This document shows positions 42,640 to 50,715 of a stretch of 64,000 nt of DNA, in pieces. The notes beneath the pieces were generated by a model. The model saw only the letters and a program-made list of their open reading frames with translations. It had not been told where the DNA came from and ran no database searches. Each line of letters begins with the position of its first letter. Positions within the stretch are counted from its first letter, which is position 1. Location: NCBI GenBank assembly GCA_013213745.1, contig JABSQH010000016.1, positions 1 through 64,000 on the forward strand, given 5' to 3'. This DNA is from Ilumatobacteraceae bacterium. Lineage in GTDB: Bacteria; Actinomycetota; Acidimicrobiia; Acidimicrobiales; Ilumatobacteraceae. Position numbers and translations under genes: made by a program.

Positions 42640-43541
42640 GCCGCGTCGTCACCGTTGCCGCCGCCCAACTCGGGCCGGTGCAGCGCACCGACAGCCGCGC
42701 CGACGTGGTCGAGCGGATGCTCGTGTTGTTGCGCGCAGCGGCCGCTCGATCGTGCGACCTTGTCGTGTTCCCCGAGTTGGCGCTCACCACGTTCTTCCCC
42801 CGCTGGTACGTCGACGACATCGCCGCCGCCGACCACTTCTACGAGCGGGCGATGCCCAACGACGCCACGGCACCGTTGTTCGCCGAGGCTCGTCGTTGCC
42901 GCATCGGTCTGGCGCTCGGCTATGCACTCTTCGGCACCGACCCCGACGGCACCGCGCGTCGATGGAACGTGCAGACGCTGTGGGATCGCGACGGCCGCGA
43001 GGTGGCCACGTTCAAGAAGGTGCACATCCCGGGTCACGAGAGCAATGAGCCCGATCGCCCGTTCCAGCATCTCGAGCGCTACTACTTCGAACCGTCGCCC
43101 GATGGCTTTGGGGTGTGGGATGCGTTCGGCGGACGGGTCGGCATGATGATCTGCAACGACCGCCGGTGGCCCGAGTCGTACCGGTCGATGGGCCTGCAGG
43201 GCGTGGAGCTGATTCTGTGCGGCTACAACACGCCGCTGCACTACGCCCCCGACCCCAGCCAGGACCCACTGCAGGGGTTTCACAACCAGCTGGTGATGTC
43301 GGCGGGCGCCTATCAGAACGGCACGTTCGTGGTCGGTGTGGCCAAGGGCGGTGTGGAGGAGGGAGTCGACTCGCTCGCCGAGTCGACGATCTTTGCGCCC
43401 TCCGGTGAGGTGTTGGCGACGGCGACAACCGCCGGCGACGAGCTGGTCGTGGCCGACTGCGACCTCGACTGGTGCGCTCGCTACAAGGACACGCTGTTCG
43501 ACTTCGAGCGCTACCGCCGCCCCGACGTGTATCGCACCTGA
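42636..43541 (+). CDS. Carbon-nitrogen hydrolase (N-carbamoyl-D-amino acid hydrolase-like)
   Basis: The 301-residue nitrilase-superfamily protein has the Glu-Lys-Cys triad: LVVFPELALTTFF (Glu ~46), KKVHIPGHES (Lys ~128) and MMICNDRRWPESYR (Cys ~172). The NDRRWPE stretch and HESNEP fit N-carbamoylase-type enzymes that release ammonia and CO2 from N-carbamoyl amino acids. The GTG start lies inside the stop of the secretion-ATPase gene, an odd partner for a T7SS motor. The 3' end is 13 bp from the convergent Pr6Pr gene. Confidence 0.92.
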   Translation: MSRVVTVAAAQLGPVQRTDSRADVVERMLVLLRAAAARSCDLVVFPELALTTFFPRWYVDDIAAADHFYERAMPNDATAPLFAEARRCRIGLALGYALFGTDPDGTARRWNVQTLWDRDGREVATFKKVHIPGHESNEPDRPFQHLERYYFEPSPDGFGVWDAFGGRVGMMICNDRRWPESYRSMGLQGVELILCGYNTPLHYAPDPSQDPLQGFHNQLVMSAGAYQNGTFVVGVAKGGVEEGVDSLAESTIFAPSGEVLATATTAGDELVVADCDLDWCARYKDTLFDFERYRRPDVYRT

Positions 43542-43553
43542 ACGTCGGCGCGG

Positions 43554-44228
43554 TCAGGTGGAGTCGCACGTGGCGTGTTCGGTGAGCCGCGCCAGACGCC
43601 CATCGAGCCACCGGGCACCGAACGCAAGCGCAATGTAGAACACGGTCACGAGCAGGCAGTTGAGCAGCGTCCGCCCGTATCCGAGATCGTTGACGTCGAG
43701 AAAGGGGTACGGGTACCAGTGCACGCCGGTGTTGTCGGTGACGATGGCACCGCGAATCAAGGTGTACCCAAGCCAGGCGATCGGTGGAAGCAGCGACCAC
43801 AACGCCGTGCTGGTCCGGATGTGACGGCGCGGCCCGAATGCCAGCCAGCCGATCACGGTCAACGTGGGCGAGAGCGTGTGGACGAAGAAGTTGGCAACCA
43901 GGTCCCACCCGCGTAGGTCGGCGAGCTGCGCCAGCGCCAGGTGATACACCACGCCAGTCACCGCGATGCAGACGACGCCCGTGAGTCGGAACACCCAGAA
44001 CACCTCCGCGGACCGGTCGGGGTTGCGGGCGAGCATGGCGTGGGTGATTGCCACCGTCAGGTTCGACAGAATGGTGAAGTAGGAGAACATCGTCACCAGT
44101 CGACGACCCGTGTTGTCGAAGGGGCTTTCCTCCGCGACGATCGTCAGCACGGTCTCCATGCCGAGCCCGACGAAGGCGACCGCAGCGACCGTCACAAAGA
44201 ACCACTGCGCCGTCCCCCGGCCAGACAC
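43554..44228 (-). CDS. Pr6Pr family membrane protein
   Basis: The 224-residue protein has six membrane helices and the Pr6Pr pattern. It begins with an Ala/Val-rich first helix and contains TMFSYFTILSNLTVAITHA (T-x-x-S-N), VVYHLALAQLADLRGWD, a HWYPYPFLDVN segment and a final NCLLVTVFYIALAFG. It is related to the FAR-17a/AIG1-like family; the role is unknown. The GTG at 44228 begins SGRGTAQWFFV and is chosen since upstream sequence (to 44453) is antisense to the MFS gene. The two genes diverge with 39 bp between starts. Confidence 0.85.
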   Translation of the reverse strand: MSGRGTAQWFFVTVAAVAFVGLGMETVLTIVAEESPFDNTGRRLVTMFSYFTILSNLTVAITHAMLARNPDRSAEVFWVFRLTGVVCIAVTGVVYHLALAQLADLRGWDLVANFFVHTLSPTLTVIGWLAFGPRRHIRTSTALWSLLPPIAWLGYTLIRGAIVTDNTGVHWYPYPFLDVNDLGYGRTLLNCLLVTVFYIALAFGARWLDGRLARLTEHATCDST

Positions 44229-44267
44229 GGGCCGCGAACGTATCTTGTGGCGTGCTACACATGCGAC

Positions 44268-45905
44268 GTGAGCACGACCGATCCGTCCGCCGAGGCGGGC
44301 ACAGCAGCCGCAAAGATGCAGGTCGAGCGGCCGTGGGCCGCACTCGGAGCGCTGCTCCTGGGGCTGAGCATCATCATCATCGACGCCAGCGTCGTCAACG
44401 TGTTGCTGCCCGACATGGTGACCGACCTCGGGCTCACCCAAACCGATGCCCAATGGGTCAACAGCATCTACTCGCTGGTGTTCGCAGCGTTGTTGATCAC
44501 GGTCGGTCTGTTCGCCGATCGCTACGGCCGGCGACGGCTGTTTCTCCTCGGCATCGTGGTGTTCGTCGTCGGGTCGCTGGGCAGTGCCTTGGCCCAGGGT
44601 GCTGAGTTACTGATCGCTGCCCGCGCCGTGCAGGCGATCGGTGGATCGATGATGCTGCCGTCGTCGATCGCGGTCATCAACGTGTTGTTCACCGGTCCCA
44701 AGCGGGCGGCCGCGTTCGGCCTTTGGGGCGCGGTGTTCGGGGGCGCCGCGGCGCTGGGGCCGCTGCTCGGAGGGTTTCTCGCCGAGGACTATTCGTGGCG
44801 GTGGGCGTTCCTCATCAATCTGCCGGTTGGGCTCGTTGCGGGCCTGATGGTGTGGCGCTTCGTGCCCGAAAGTACGGGACCGCCTGGGCGCGGGTCCGAC
44901 CCGTTGGGTGTGGTGCTGTCGATCAGTGGGCTCGGCCTGATCGTGTTCGCGCTGATCGAGGGCCAGACCTATGGCTGGTGGACGGCGATCGACAACTTCG
45001 ATGTCGGCCCGATCAGCCTCGATACCGGCGGGCTGTCGATCATTCCGATTGCGCTTGCGCTCGGGGTGGCGTCGCTCGTTGCCCTGGTCGTCTGGCAGGT
45101 ATGGCGGGCACATCGCGGACGCTCGACCCTGATCGAGTTGTCGTTGTTCCGCGTGCGTCGCTACGCCTACGGCAACGTGGTGGCACTGGTGGTCAGCCTC
45201 GGCGAGTTCGGGATCTTGTTCACCATCCCCCTGTGGATCCAGTCGGTGCACGGCTACGACCCGTTGACCACAGGCGCGATCCTCACTGCGCTCGCTGTCG
45301 GCACGCTTGGAGCAGGCGGCGCTGCGCGCCACGTTGCCGCTGCACTCGGGGCGACCAACGTTGTCCGGCTCGGTATGACGCTCGAGGTGGTCGGCATCGT
45401 CGGCATCGGGCTCACCCTCGGCGTCGATCGCAGCCCGTGGTGGCTGACGATCCCGTTGGTGGTGTACGGCCTCGGCGTCGGCTTCTCCACTGCGCAGCTC
45501 ACCAACGTGGTGCTCGACGATGTCGAACCAGCCCTGTCCGGTGAAGCGTCGGCGATGACCTCCACATTCCGTCAGGTCGGCTCGGCACTCGGTGCTGCTG
45601 CGCTTGGTGCGATTCTGTTCGGCCTGCTGGGGAGCAACCTCGACGCGGCGCTGGCCGACGAGCCGGGCCTCACCGACGCGCAGCGCACGCAGATCGTCGA
45701 TGAGGTCCGGGGAACTGCGGGCCAAGCGATCCAGCAACTCGACCAGGTGGAGGGATTGGCCCCGGAGGCGCAGGACGCCAGGGTCGCCTACACCGACGCC
45801 GCGCGCAGCGCCTCTTGGGCCGCCGCAGCGTTTGTCGCGTTGGGCCTTCTGGTCTCGTTCGGCCTCCCACGCGACCGCGATCGCCCCGACGCGAAGGGTG
45901 CGTAG
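44268..45905 (+). CDS. MFS transporter, DHA2 (14-TMS drug:H+ antiporter) family
   Basis: The 545-residue protein starts at GTG 44268 with a short polar N-terminus, then LSIIIIDASVVNVLLPDM and the loop LFADRYGRRRLFLLG, the MFS motif A. GGAAALGPLLGGFLAE is the DHA2 motif C region (G-x-x-x-G-P-x-x-G-G). About 14 helices are present, as in QacA/EmrB-type exporters. The C-terminal ~80 residues include a soluble insertion (LEADEPG...DQVEG). It probably exports drugs or metabolites; the substrate is unknown. It diverges from the Pr6Pr gene. Confidence 0.9.
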   Translation: MSTTDPSAEAGTAAAKMQVERPWAALGALLLGLSIIIIDASVVNVLLPDMVTDLGLTQTDAQWVNSIYSLVFAALLITVGLFADRYGRRRLFLLGIVVFVVGSLGSALAQGAELLIAARAVQAIGGSMMLPSSIAVINVLFTGPKRAAAFGLWGAVFGGAAALGPLLGGFLAEDYSWRWAFLINLPVGLVAGLMVWRFVPESTGPPGRGSDPLGVVLSISGLGLIVFALIEGQTYGWWTAIDNFDVGPISLDTGGLSIIPIALALGVASLVALVVWQVWRAHRGRSTLIELSLFRVRRYAYGNVVALVVSLGEFGILFTIPLWIQSVHGYDPLTTGAILTALAVGTLGAGGAARHVAAALGATNVVRLGMTLEVVGIVGIGLTLGVDRSPWWLTIPLVVYGLGVGFSTAQLTNVVLDDVEPALSGEASAMTSTFRQVGSALGAAALGAILFGLLGSNLDAALADEPGLTDAQRTQIVDEVRGTAGQAIQQLDQVEGLAPEAQDARVAYTDAARSASWAAAAFVALGLLVSFGLPRDRDRPDAKGA

Positions 45906-45928
45906 CGAGATGCGGGCTCGGCTGGGCT

Positions 45929-45943
45929 TTGACAGAATGTCAA
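45929..45943. promoter_or_regulatory. TTGACA-gaa-TGTCAA palindrome at the xdh-like start
   Basis: A perfect 15-bp palindrome, TTGACAGAATGTCAA, ends one base before the ATG at 45945. It covers the ribosome-binding position, so it may be a repressor operator or the site of a leaderless transcript start. The half-sites equal those of the palindrome at 35531-35558. Confidence 0.45.
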
Positions 45944-45944
45944 G

Positions 45945-48524
45945 ATGTCAGACGTTGGGTTCGAGCTCAACGGCACGCCGGTGCGTGTCCGTCGCGACCA
46001 TCCGCACCTGCTCGCCGCATTGCGCGAGGAACTCGACATCACGTCGCCCAAAGATGGCTGCTCGCCGTCGGGGCAATGTGGCTGTTGCACCGTCTTGATC
46101 GACGGCAAGGCGAGCGTCGCCTGCCAATACGACCTCGACAAACTCGACGGTCGATCGGTGGTCACCCTCGAAGGCGTCGACGCCGACGAACGTCAACAGT
46201 TCGCCGATGCCTTCGCTGCGTGTGGCGGCCTGCAATGCGGATTCTGTATCCCCGGGATCGTCATGCGGGCCAAGGCGCAGATCGACAAGAAGGGCGACGC
46301 ACTGACCCGCGAGGCGATGGCGCCGCACCTGGGTGCGCACCTCTGTCGCTGCACCGGCTACGTGAAGATTCTCGATGCGATCGAGCAGGTCGCCCAGGGC
46401 GAGAAGGCCGCACCGGCACTCGGCGCAGAGGTGGGAACGTCGGGCGCAAAGTACGAAGCGGCCGAACTGACCCTTGGTGAACGGGACTACATCGACGACA
46501 TCCGGGTGCCCGGCATGTTGCATGCGGCACTGCACTTGTCCGACCACGCCCGTGCCGACGTCAATGCGATCGATGTCGCTGCTGCCGCAGCGATGCCTGG
46601 CGTGGTCGCCGTGTTCACCGCCGCCGACATCCCCGGTGAGCTGCGCGTGGGTCTGATCCACAAGGACTGGCCGATCATGATCCCGGTCGGCGGCCGCACG
46701 TCGTATGTCGGTGACGTGCTGGCGGTGGTCGTCGCCGAGTCGCGTGAGGCGGCGAGGGCGGCGGCCGACGTCGTGCACGTCGACTACACGGTCCTCGCGC
46801 CCAACACCGACATGCTCGAGGCGCTCAGCCCCGCTGCGCCCACATCGGTATGGGGGACCGACTCCAACGTGCTCTCCACCAGCGCGTATCAGCGCGGCGA
46901 CGACGTCGACGATCTGTTGAATCGCAGCGCCCACGTGGTGCACGAGGTGTTCGAAACCCAACGCATCGAGCACGCCTTCCTCGAACCGGAGTCGACGCTG
47001 GCCGTGCCCGCAGGCGCGGGCGACAACCGATCGCTGCATGTGTACTCGGGCGGCCAGGGAGTATGGGACGACCGCAACGACATCGCTTCGGTGCTCGACG
47101 TCGATCGCAACTCGATCACGGTCGAGCTGGTGTCGAACGGCGGCGCGTTTGGCGGCAAGGAAGACATGAGCAACCAGGCACAAACCGCGCTTGCAGCGTG
47201 GTTGCTCGATCGCCCCGTGAAGTGCACCCTGTCGCGCGAGGAGAGCATGCGGATGCACGCCAAACGGCATCCGATCCGGCTCGAGTACCGCGCCGGCTGC
47301 GACGCCGAGGGCCAACTCACCGCGCTGCATGTTCGCGGGGTCGGCGACTCGGGGGCCTACGCCAGTGTCGGTATGAAGGTGCTCGAACGGGCGGCCGGGC
47401 ATGCGTGCGGGCCGTATCGCTGGCCAGCGATCGACGTGGAGACGATCGCTGTGCGTACGAACAACCTGGTGTGTGGAGCGTTCCGTGGTTTCGGCGCCAA
47501 CCAGGCGCAGTTCGCAATGGAAGGAGTAATCGATCGGCTGGCCGAGCGTGCCGGATTGACGCCGTTGGAGATCCGCCAGCGCAACGTGATCCGCCCCGGT
47601 GACGTGTGGGGCCCCGGCCAAATGATGGATGACGGAGCGGCCGGCGCCGCCGCGTGCCTCGACCGAATCGACCCGCACATCGACGCCGCACATGCTGCCG
47701 GCAAGGTCGTCGGACTGGGTCTGGGCTTGAAGAACTCGGGACTCGGCAACGGATTTCGCGAGGTGTCGAAGGCCGTCGTGCGGTTCGGCGACGACGGCCG
47801 TATCGAGGTGCGTCACGGGTGGACCGAGATGGGCCAGGGCGTGCACACCGTCGCCCTGCAGGTCGCCGCACAAGAACTCGATGTCGACCCCGAGCGGATC
47901 GACGTGCTCGTCGACACCACGCGCGAACTGGGCTTCGGGCAGACCACCGGTTCGCGCGGCACCTTGATGGCCGCCGGCTCGGTGGCCGACGCGTGCGCGA
48001 CGGCGCGTGCTGCTGGCTGTGTCAGCGAGGTCGACTACGAAGGTGAGTACGTCGTCGACTGGACCAATCGGCTCGATGATCCCGACGTGGAGCACCCGAC
48101 GATCCACTCGTGCTTTAGCTACGCCGCACAGCTCGTGGTCGCCGACCCCGACACCGGCGACATCGAGCGCGTCGTCGCCGTGCACGACGTCGGTCGGGCG
48201 GTCAACCCGCTACTGGTCGAAGGGCAAATCGAAGGCAGCGTGCACATGGGCCTCGGCTACGCCTTGAGCGAGGACTTTCCGACCGACCCGACAACCGGTC
48301 ACCCGACCAACATGACGTTGCGGTCGCTGCGCATCTTGCGCGCCAAAGACGTTCCGGCGATCGACGTCGAGCTCGTCGAAGTGCCCCAGCCACGTTCGCC
48401 GTTCGGCATCAAAGGCGTCGGTGAGATCGGCCTGGTGCCAACGGCGCCGGCGGTCGCTGCGGCACTCCACGCCGTCGACGGTGTGCGCCGCAGCGCGCTC
48501 CCGCTCGCTCCGATCGATCGGTAG
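45945..48524 (+). CDS. Xanthine dehydrogenase-like molybdoenzyme with fused 2Fe-2S domain
   Basis: The 859-residue protein joins an N-terminal ferredoxin-like part to the large Mo-binding subunit. The ferredoxin part has CSPSGQCGCC (first 2Fe-2S) and CGGLQCGFCIPG with LCRCTGY (second), at ~45-160. The Mo-binding part includes SNGGAFGGKED, AFRGFGANQAQFAME, TEMGQGVHTVA and the catalytic Glu in GIKGVGEIG. There is no FAD domain. The length and order match the Se-dependent xanthine dehydrogenase-like group (TIGR03311-type), but the substrate may be another heterocycle or aldehyde. The ATG at 45945 is right behind the palindrome 45929-45943. No Mo-cofactor insertion gene is adjacent. Confidence 0.9.
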   Translation: MSDVGFELNGTPVRVRRDHPHLLAALREELDITSPKDGCSPSGQCGCCTVLIDGKASVACQYDLDKLDGRSVVTLEGVDADERQQFADAFAACGGLQCGFCIPGIVMRAKAQIDKKGDALTREAMAPHLGAHLCRCTGYVKILDAIEQVAQGEKAAPALGAEVGTSGAKYEAAELTLGERDYIDDIRVPGMLHAALHLSDHARADVNAIDVAAAAAMPGVVAVFTAADIPGELRVGLIHKDWPIMIPVGGRTSYVGDVLAVVVAESREAARAAADVVHVDYTVLAPNTDMLEALSPAAPTSVWGTDSNVLSTSAYQRGDDVDDLLNRSAHVVHEVFETQRIEHAFLEPESTLAVPAGAGDNRSLHVYSGGQGVWDDRNDIASVLDVDRNSITVELVSNGGAFGGKEDMSNQAQTALAAWLLDRPVKCTLSREESMRMHAKRHPIRLEYRAGCDAEGQLTALHVRGVGDSGAYASVGMKVLERAAGHACGPYRWPAIDVETIAVRTNNLVCGAFRGFGANQAQFAMEGVIDRLAERAGLTPLEIRQRNVIRPGDVWGPGQMMDDGAAGAAACLDRIDPHIDAAHAAGKVVGLGLGLKNSGLGNGFREVSKAVVRFGDDGRIEVRHGWTEMGQGVHTVALQVAAQELDVDPERIDVLVDTTRELGFGQTTGSRGTLMAAGSVADACATARAAGCVSEVDYEGEYVVDWTNRLDDPDVEHPTIHSCFSYAAQLVVADPDTGDIERVVAVHDVGRAVNPLLVEGQIEGSVHMGLGYALSEDFPTDPTTGHPTNMTLRSLRILRAKDVPAIDVELVEVPQPRSPFGIKGVGEIGLVPTAPAVAAALHAVDGVRRSALPLAPIDR

Positions 48525-48558
48525 CGGGACGACCGGACCAACCGTCCCCGCGATGTGC

Positions 48559-49017
48559 TCACGCGTCGGACGAGTCGCCGAGGAGGTAGCGCGGGCCCGC
48601 GCCGAAGCGCGCGGCGCGATCGTCGGCGTTGTACAAGCCGCACGTATCGAGACTCAGGCAACCGCACCCGATGCAGCTGTCGAGCTGATCGCGCAACGCA
48701 GTGATTATGGCGATGCGGGCATCGAGCAGCGGGCGGCACGACGCTGCCAGCCGTTCCCAGTCCTTGCGGCTCGGAGTTCGCGACTTCGGCAGCGTGTCGA
48801 GGACCTGGCGCACCTCTTCGAGGCGCAACCCAACGCGCTGTGCGACCTGGATGAAGCCCACGCGCCGGGCCACGTCGGGTCGGTAGCGGCGATGGCCGGC
48901 GTTGTTGCGTTCGCTGGTGATCAGGCCGTGCTCTTCGTAGAAGCGCAAGGCCGACGTTGCCACGCCCGCCCGCTCGGCCACCTGACCGATCGTCCAGCGG
49001 CGGACTTCAACCATCAT
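48559..49017 (-). CDS. soxR: SoxR-like MerR-family redox regulator with 2Fe-2S site
   Basis: The 152-residue protein begins WTIGQVAERAGVATSALRFYEEHGL (split here), the MerR winged helix. Near the C-terminus it has CIGCGCLSLDTCGLYN, the four-Cys cluster site of SoxR (C-x2-C-x-C-x5-C). In actinobacteria, SoxR responds to redox-active compounds rather than superoxide. The ATG lies inside an inverted repeat (49003-49024), so it probably autoregulates. A second identical-arm palindrome at 50011-50032 marks another target. A downstream ATG two codons later is possible. Confidence 0.92.
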   Translation of the reverse strand: MMVEVRRWTIGQVAERAGVATSALRFYEEHGLITSERNNAGHRRYRPDVARRVGFIQVAQRVGLRLEEVRQVLDTLPKSRTPSRKDWERLAASCRPLLDARIAIITALRDQLDSCIGCGCLSLDTCGLYNADDRAARFGAGPRYLLGDSSDA

Positions 49018-49024
49018 TGAAGTC
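49003..49024. promoter_or_regulatory. SoxR-type operator GACTTCAA-N6-TTGAAGTC (copy 1)
   Basis: The perfect eight-base arms GACTTCAA and TTGAAGTC, six bases apart, cover the soxR start codon. The same arms recur 1 kb away (50011-50032). Confidence 0.6.
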
Positions 49025-49050
49025 TGTCAGGCGCCGTCGAGCCCGTGTGG

Positions 49051-49529
49051 TCAGGCATGGCGTCGTGCGGCTTTGTCGATCTCGGCGACGATTGCCGGTA
49101 CGAGTGAGAGGCCGATCACGGCCAACCACTGCGACCCGGTCAGCGAGGTGGTCAAGAGCCACCGCTGCAGCACGGAGAACTCAACTGCCACGTCGCCAGT
49201 GCTTTGGCTTCCTGATTGGCCGCGGTGATCACGTTGAACGCGACCAGGACGGCCACCAGGATGCCCGTCGAGGTCTGGCCGATGACGAAGCTGGCAACGG
49301 CGACGGCGATCAACATCAGGTTCATGGGGTCGCGCAGGGCCCCACGCACCATGTGCCAATAGCTCGGCGGAGGCTTGGTAGGGATCTCGTTTAGACCGAA
49401 TGTGGCGCGGCGCTCCTCGACCTGTGCGCTCCCGAGCCCGGCGTCGGTGTCGACCTGCTGCTCTGCGGCCACCTCGACAGGCGGCAGCGACCACGGCGGC
49501 GCCGTGGCGGCCGGCGCGTCGGCTGTCAT
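49051..49529 (-). pseudogene. P-type cation-transporting ATPase, internally deleted remnant
   Basis: From ATG 49529 the frame reads VEERRATFGLNEIPTKPPPSYW and VRGALRDPMNLMLIAVAVASFVIG, the start of P-type ATPases (actuator lead and first helix), up to NVITAANQEAKAL. A shift near 49190-49205 then joins directly to LQRWLLTTSLTGSQWLAVIGLSL (split) and VPAIVAEIDKAARRHA, a typical C-terminal end. The phosphorylation (DKTGT), actuator and nucleotide domains are all gone. It is therefore a deletion scar and not a small gene. Confidence 0.75.
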
Positions 49530-49618
49530 TGCGGTTTCACCTCGACGACGTCAGTGCAATCCACGTACCGATGCGTACCAAAACGGTCGACATCAACGCG
49601 ATCGAGGCACGATTGGGT

Positions 49619-49987
49619 TCACGAACCGGCGAGTGCGCGCCACTCGTCGTCGGTCCAATGCTGCCGCAGCTCGGCGGTGATGAAGTCCGAGGTCCAGCGC
49701 ACCATTTCGACCCATGGCAGTTCGGCTGAGGCCACCTCGGTGAAGGCCATGCCGTCCAAGAGCAACGCCGCATCGTCGATACCGATCGTGACGGTGCGGA
49801 CCGACGCCAGCTCGGCGTCGGTGGCGACCTCGCTCGGCACGTCGAGGCGGTGTTCGAGCTCGAGGACGCGTTCGAGATCCCAGCGGGCGGCGCCGCCCGA
49901 CATTGCATGGTCGGTCATGATCGCCAGGATCTGTCCGAGCGCCAGGCGCGCCTCGCCGTCGAGTTCGATCTGGCGCGGCGATTGCAC
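49619..49987 (-). CDS. Hypothetical protein
   Basis: This 122-residue acidic protein has a GTG start at 49987. It begins SPRQIELDGEARLALGQIL and ends WTSDFITAELRQHWTDDEW. I do not recognise a family. The even distribution of Asp/Glu and Trp and the predicted helices suggest a small soluble protein. The GTG lies 24 bp from the palindrome 50011-50032, which could act as its operator. Upstream and downstream genes are remnants, so it may itself be partial. Confidence 0.5.
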   Translation of the reverse strand: MQSPRQIELDGEARLALGQILAIMTDHAMSGGAARWDLERVLELEHRLDVPSEVATDAELASVRTVTIGIDDAALLLDGMAFTEVASAELPWVEMVRWTSDFITAELRQHWTDDEWRALAGS

Positions 49988-50010
49988 AAGGCGATCCTGC
50001 CATCGTCCTT

Positions 50011-50032
50011 GACTTCAAGCCTTGTTGAAGTC
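50011..50032. promoter_or_regulatory. SoxR-type operator/promoter GACTTCAA-N6-TTGAAGTC (copy 2)
   Basis: The arms are identical to those at the soxR start. On the plus strand, TTGACT (50009-50014) and TACCCG (50034-50039) are separated by 19 bp, the unusual spacer of MerR-family promoters. Transcription would enter the truncated ORF at 50049 (ATG). Confidence 0.6.
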
Positions 50033-50412
50033 GTACCCGCCTGCGGCATGACGATCTCCGATGACACCGCCACGACTGCTGCGACCGGTGCGCCGATCGC
50101 CCATCTGAACGACCTCGCCATCGAACGCGATTACCGCGGGCAAGTGGCGCACAATGTGGTTCGGCTGCTCCACGCCAGCGAGCACTGCCGATCGTGCATC
50201 GTCGGCATCTCTGAAAGTGAGCGGGGTCGCCCGGGCTGCGCTCGTGGCGGCGATCGAGCGAGGGGACGATGCGCAGTCGCTGCGGTCGTGGTTCACCGCC
50301 CTCGTCGCCGATCATCACCTGTCGTGCGGGCACGGAGCGATTTACAGCCAGAAGGCCTTTGAGCCGTTGGACATGATCGGTTGGGATCGTGCCGCCACCG
50401 TGTTGTCGCACC
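50033..50412. other. Gap of ~380 bp with degenerate coding traces
   Basis: A plus-strand ATG at 50049 opens a frame (MTISDDTATTAATGAPIAH, then DLAIERDYRGQVAHNVVRLL) that loses protein-like character after ~50 codons. This could be the former target gene of the SoxR-type operator. The remainder is antisense noise. I can support no complete gene here. Confidence 0.3.
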
Positions 50413-50567
50413 TCGTGTGCGGACCACTGCCAGCAGGCCGGCATCGACGAGCGTGTCGACGTGGTAGGCCACACTCGACTTCGGTCGATCGAGCGTCGCT
50501 GCCAACGATCGAACTATTTCGATCGTTCGCGCTCCGATGCTCGCTGGCAGTTCTGGCTCAAGACGCG
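50413..50567 (-). pseudogene. ArsR-like winged-helix regulator fragment
   Basis: One minus frame reads LPASIGARTIEIVRSLAATL, RPKSSVAYHVDTLVDAGLLAVVR, which matches the helix-turn-helix of ArsR/SmtB proteins (S-S-V-A-Y-H-V-x-x-L-x-x-A-G-L-L). There is no start upstream and the similarity ends at ~50413, after which frames change. It has lost both ends and cannot be a functional regulator. Confidence 0.5.
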
Positions 50568-50606
50568 ACGACGCCCGACCGTCGGGGGGTGTCGGTCGGG
50601 CGTCGT
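50568..50606. terminator. Strong perfect hairpin, candidate terminator
   Basis: ACGACGCCCGACCG (50568-50581) pairs perfectly with CGGTCGGGCGTCGT (50593-50606) over 14 bases, with an 11-base G-rich loop. No T-run follows, as is often the case for terminators in high-GC actinobacteria. It lies at the 5' boundary of the ArsR-like fragment. Confidence 0.5.
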
Positions 50607-50663
50607 ATGGGGGTTGTTCAGGGGATGCACCAAGTAGAACCGACGCAGCCCCCGCCGCATTCC

Positions 50664-50714
50664 GGTTCTGTGGAGAATATCCGGCGCGCAGCGTCGGAAG
50701 TCCCCAGGATTTCG
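50664..50714 (+). repeat. Dispersed double-hairpin repeat, copy D (diverged)
   Basis: GGTTCTGT, a GC-rich stem (CCGGCG...CGTCGG) and GAAGTCCCCAGGATTTCGG follow the order of the other copies with several changes. It ends two bases before the Hsp20 stop codon. Confidence 0.6.
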
Positions 50715-50715
50715 G

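Noticed and set aside
45948-48185. A 745-codon minus-strand open frame opposite the xdh-like gene
   Set aside because: The plus strand has clear Fe-S and Mo motifs; the reverse frame is His/Arg/Gly-rich and featureless.
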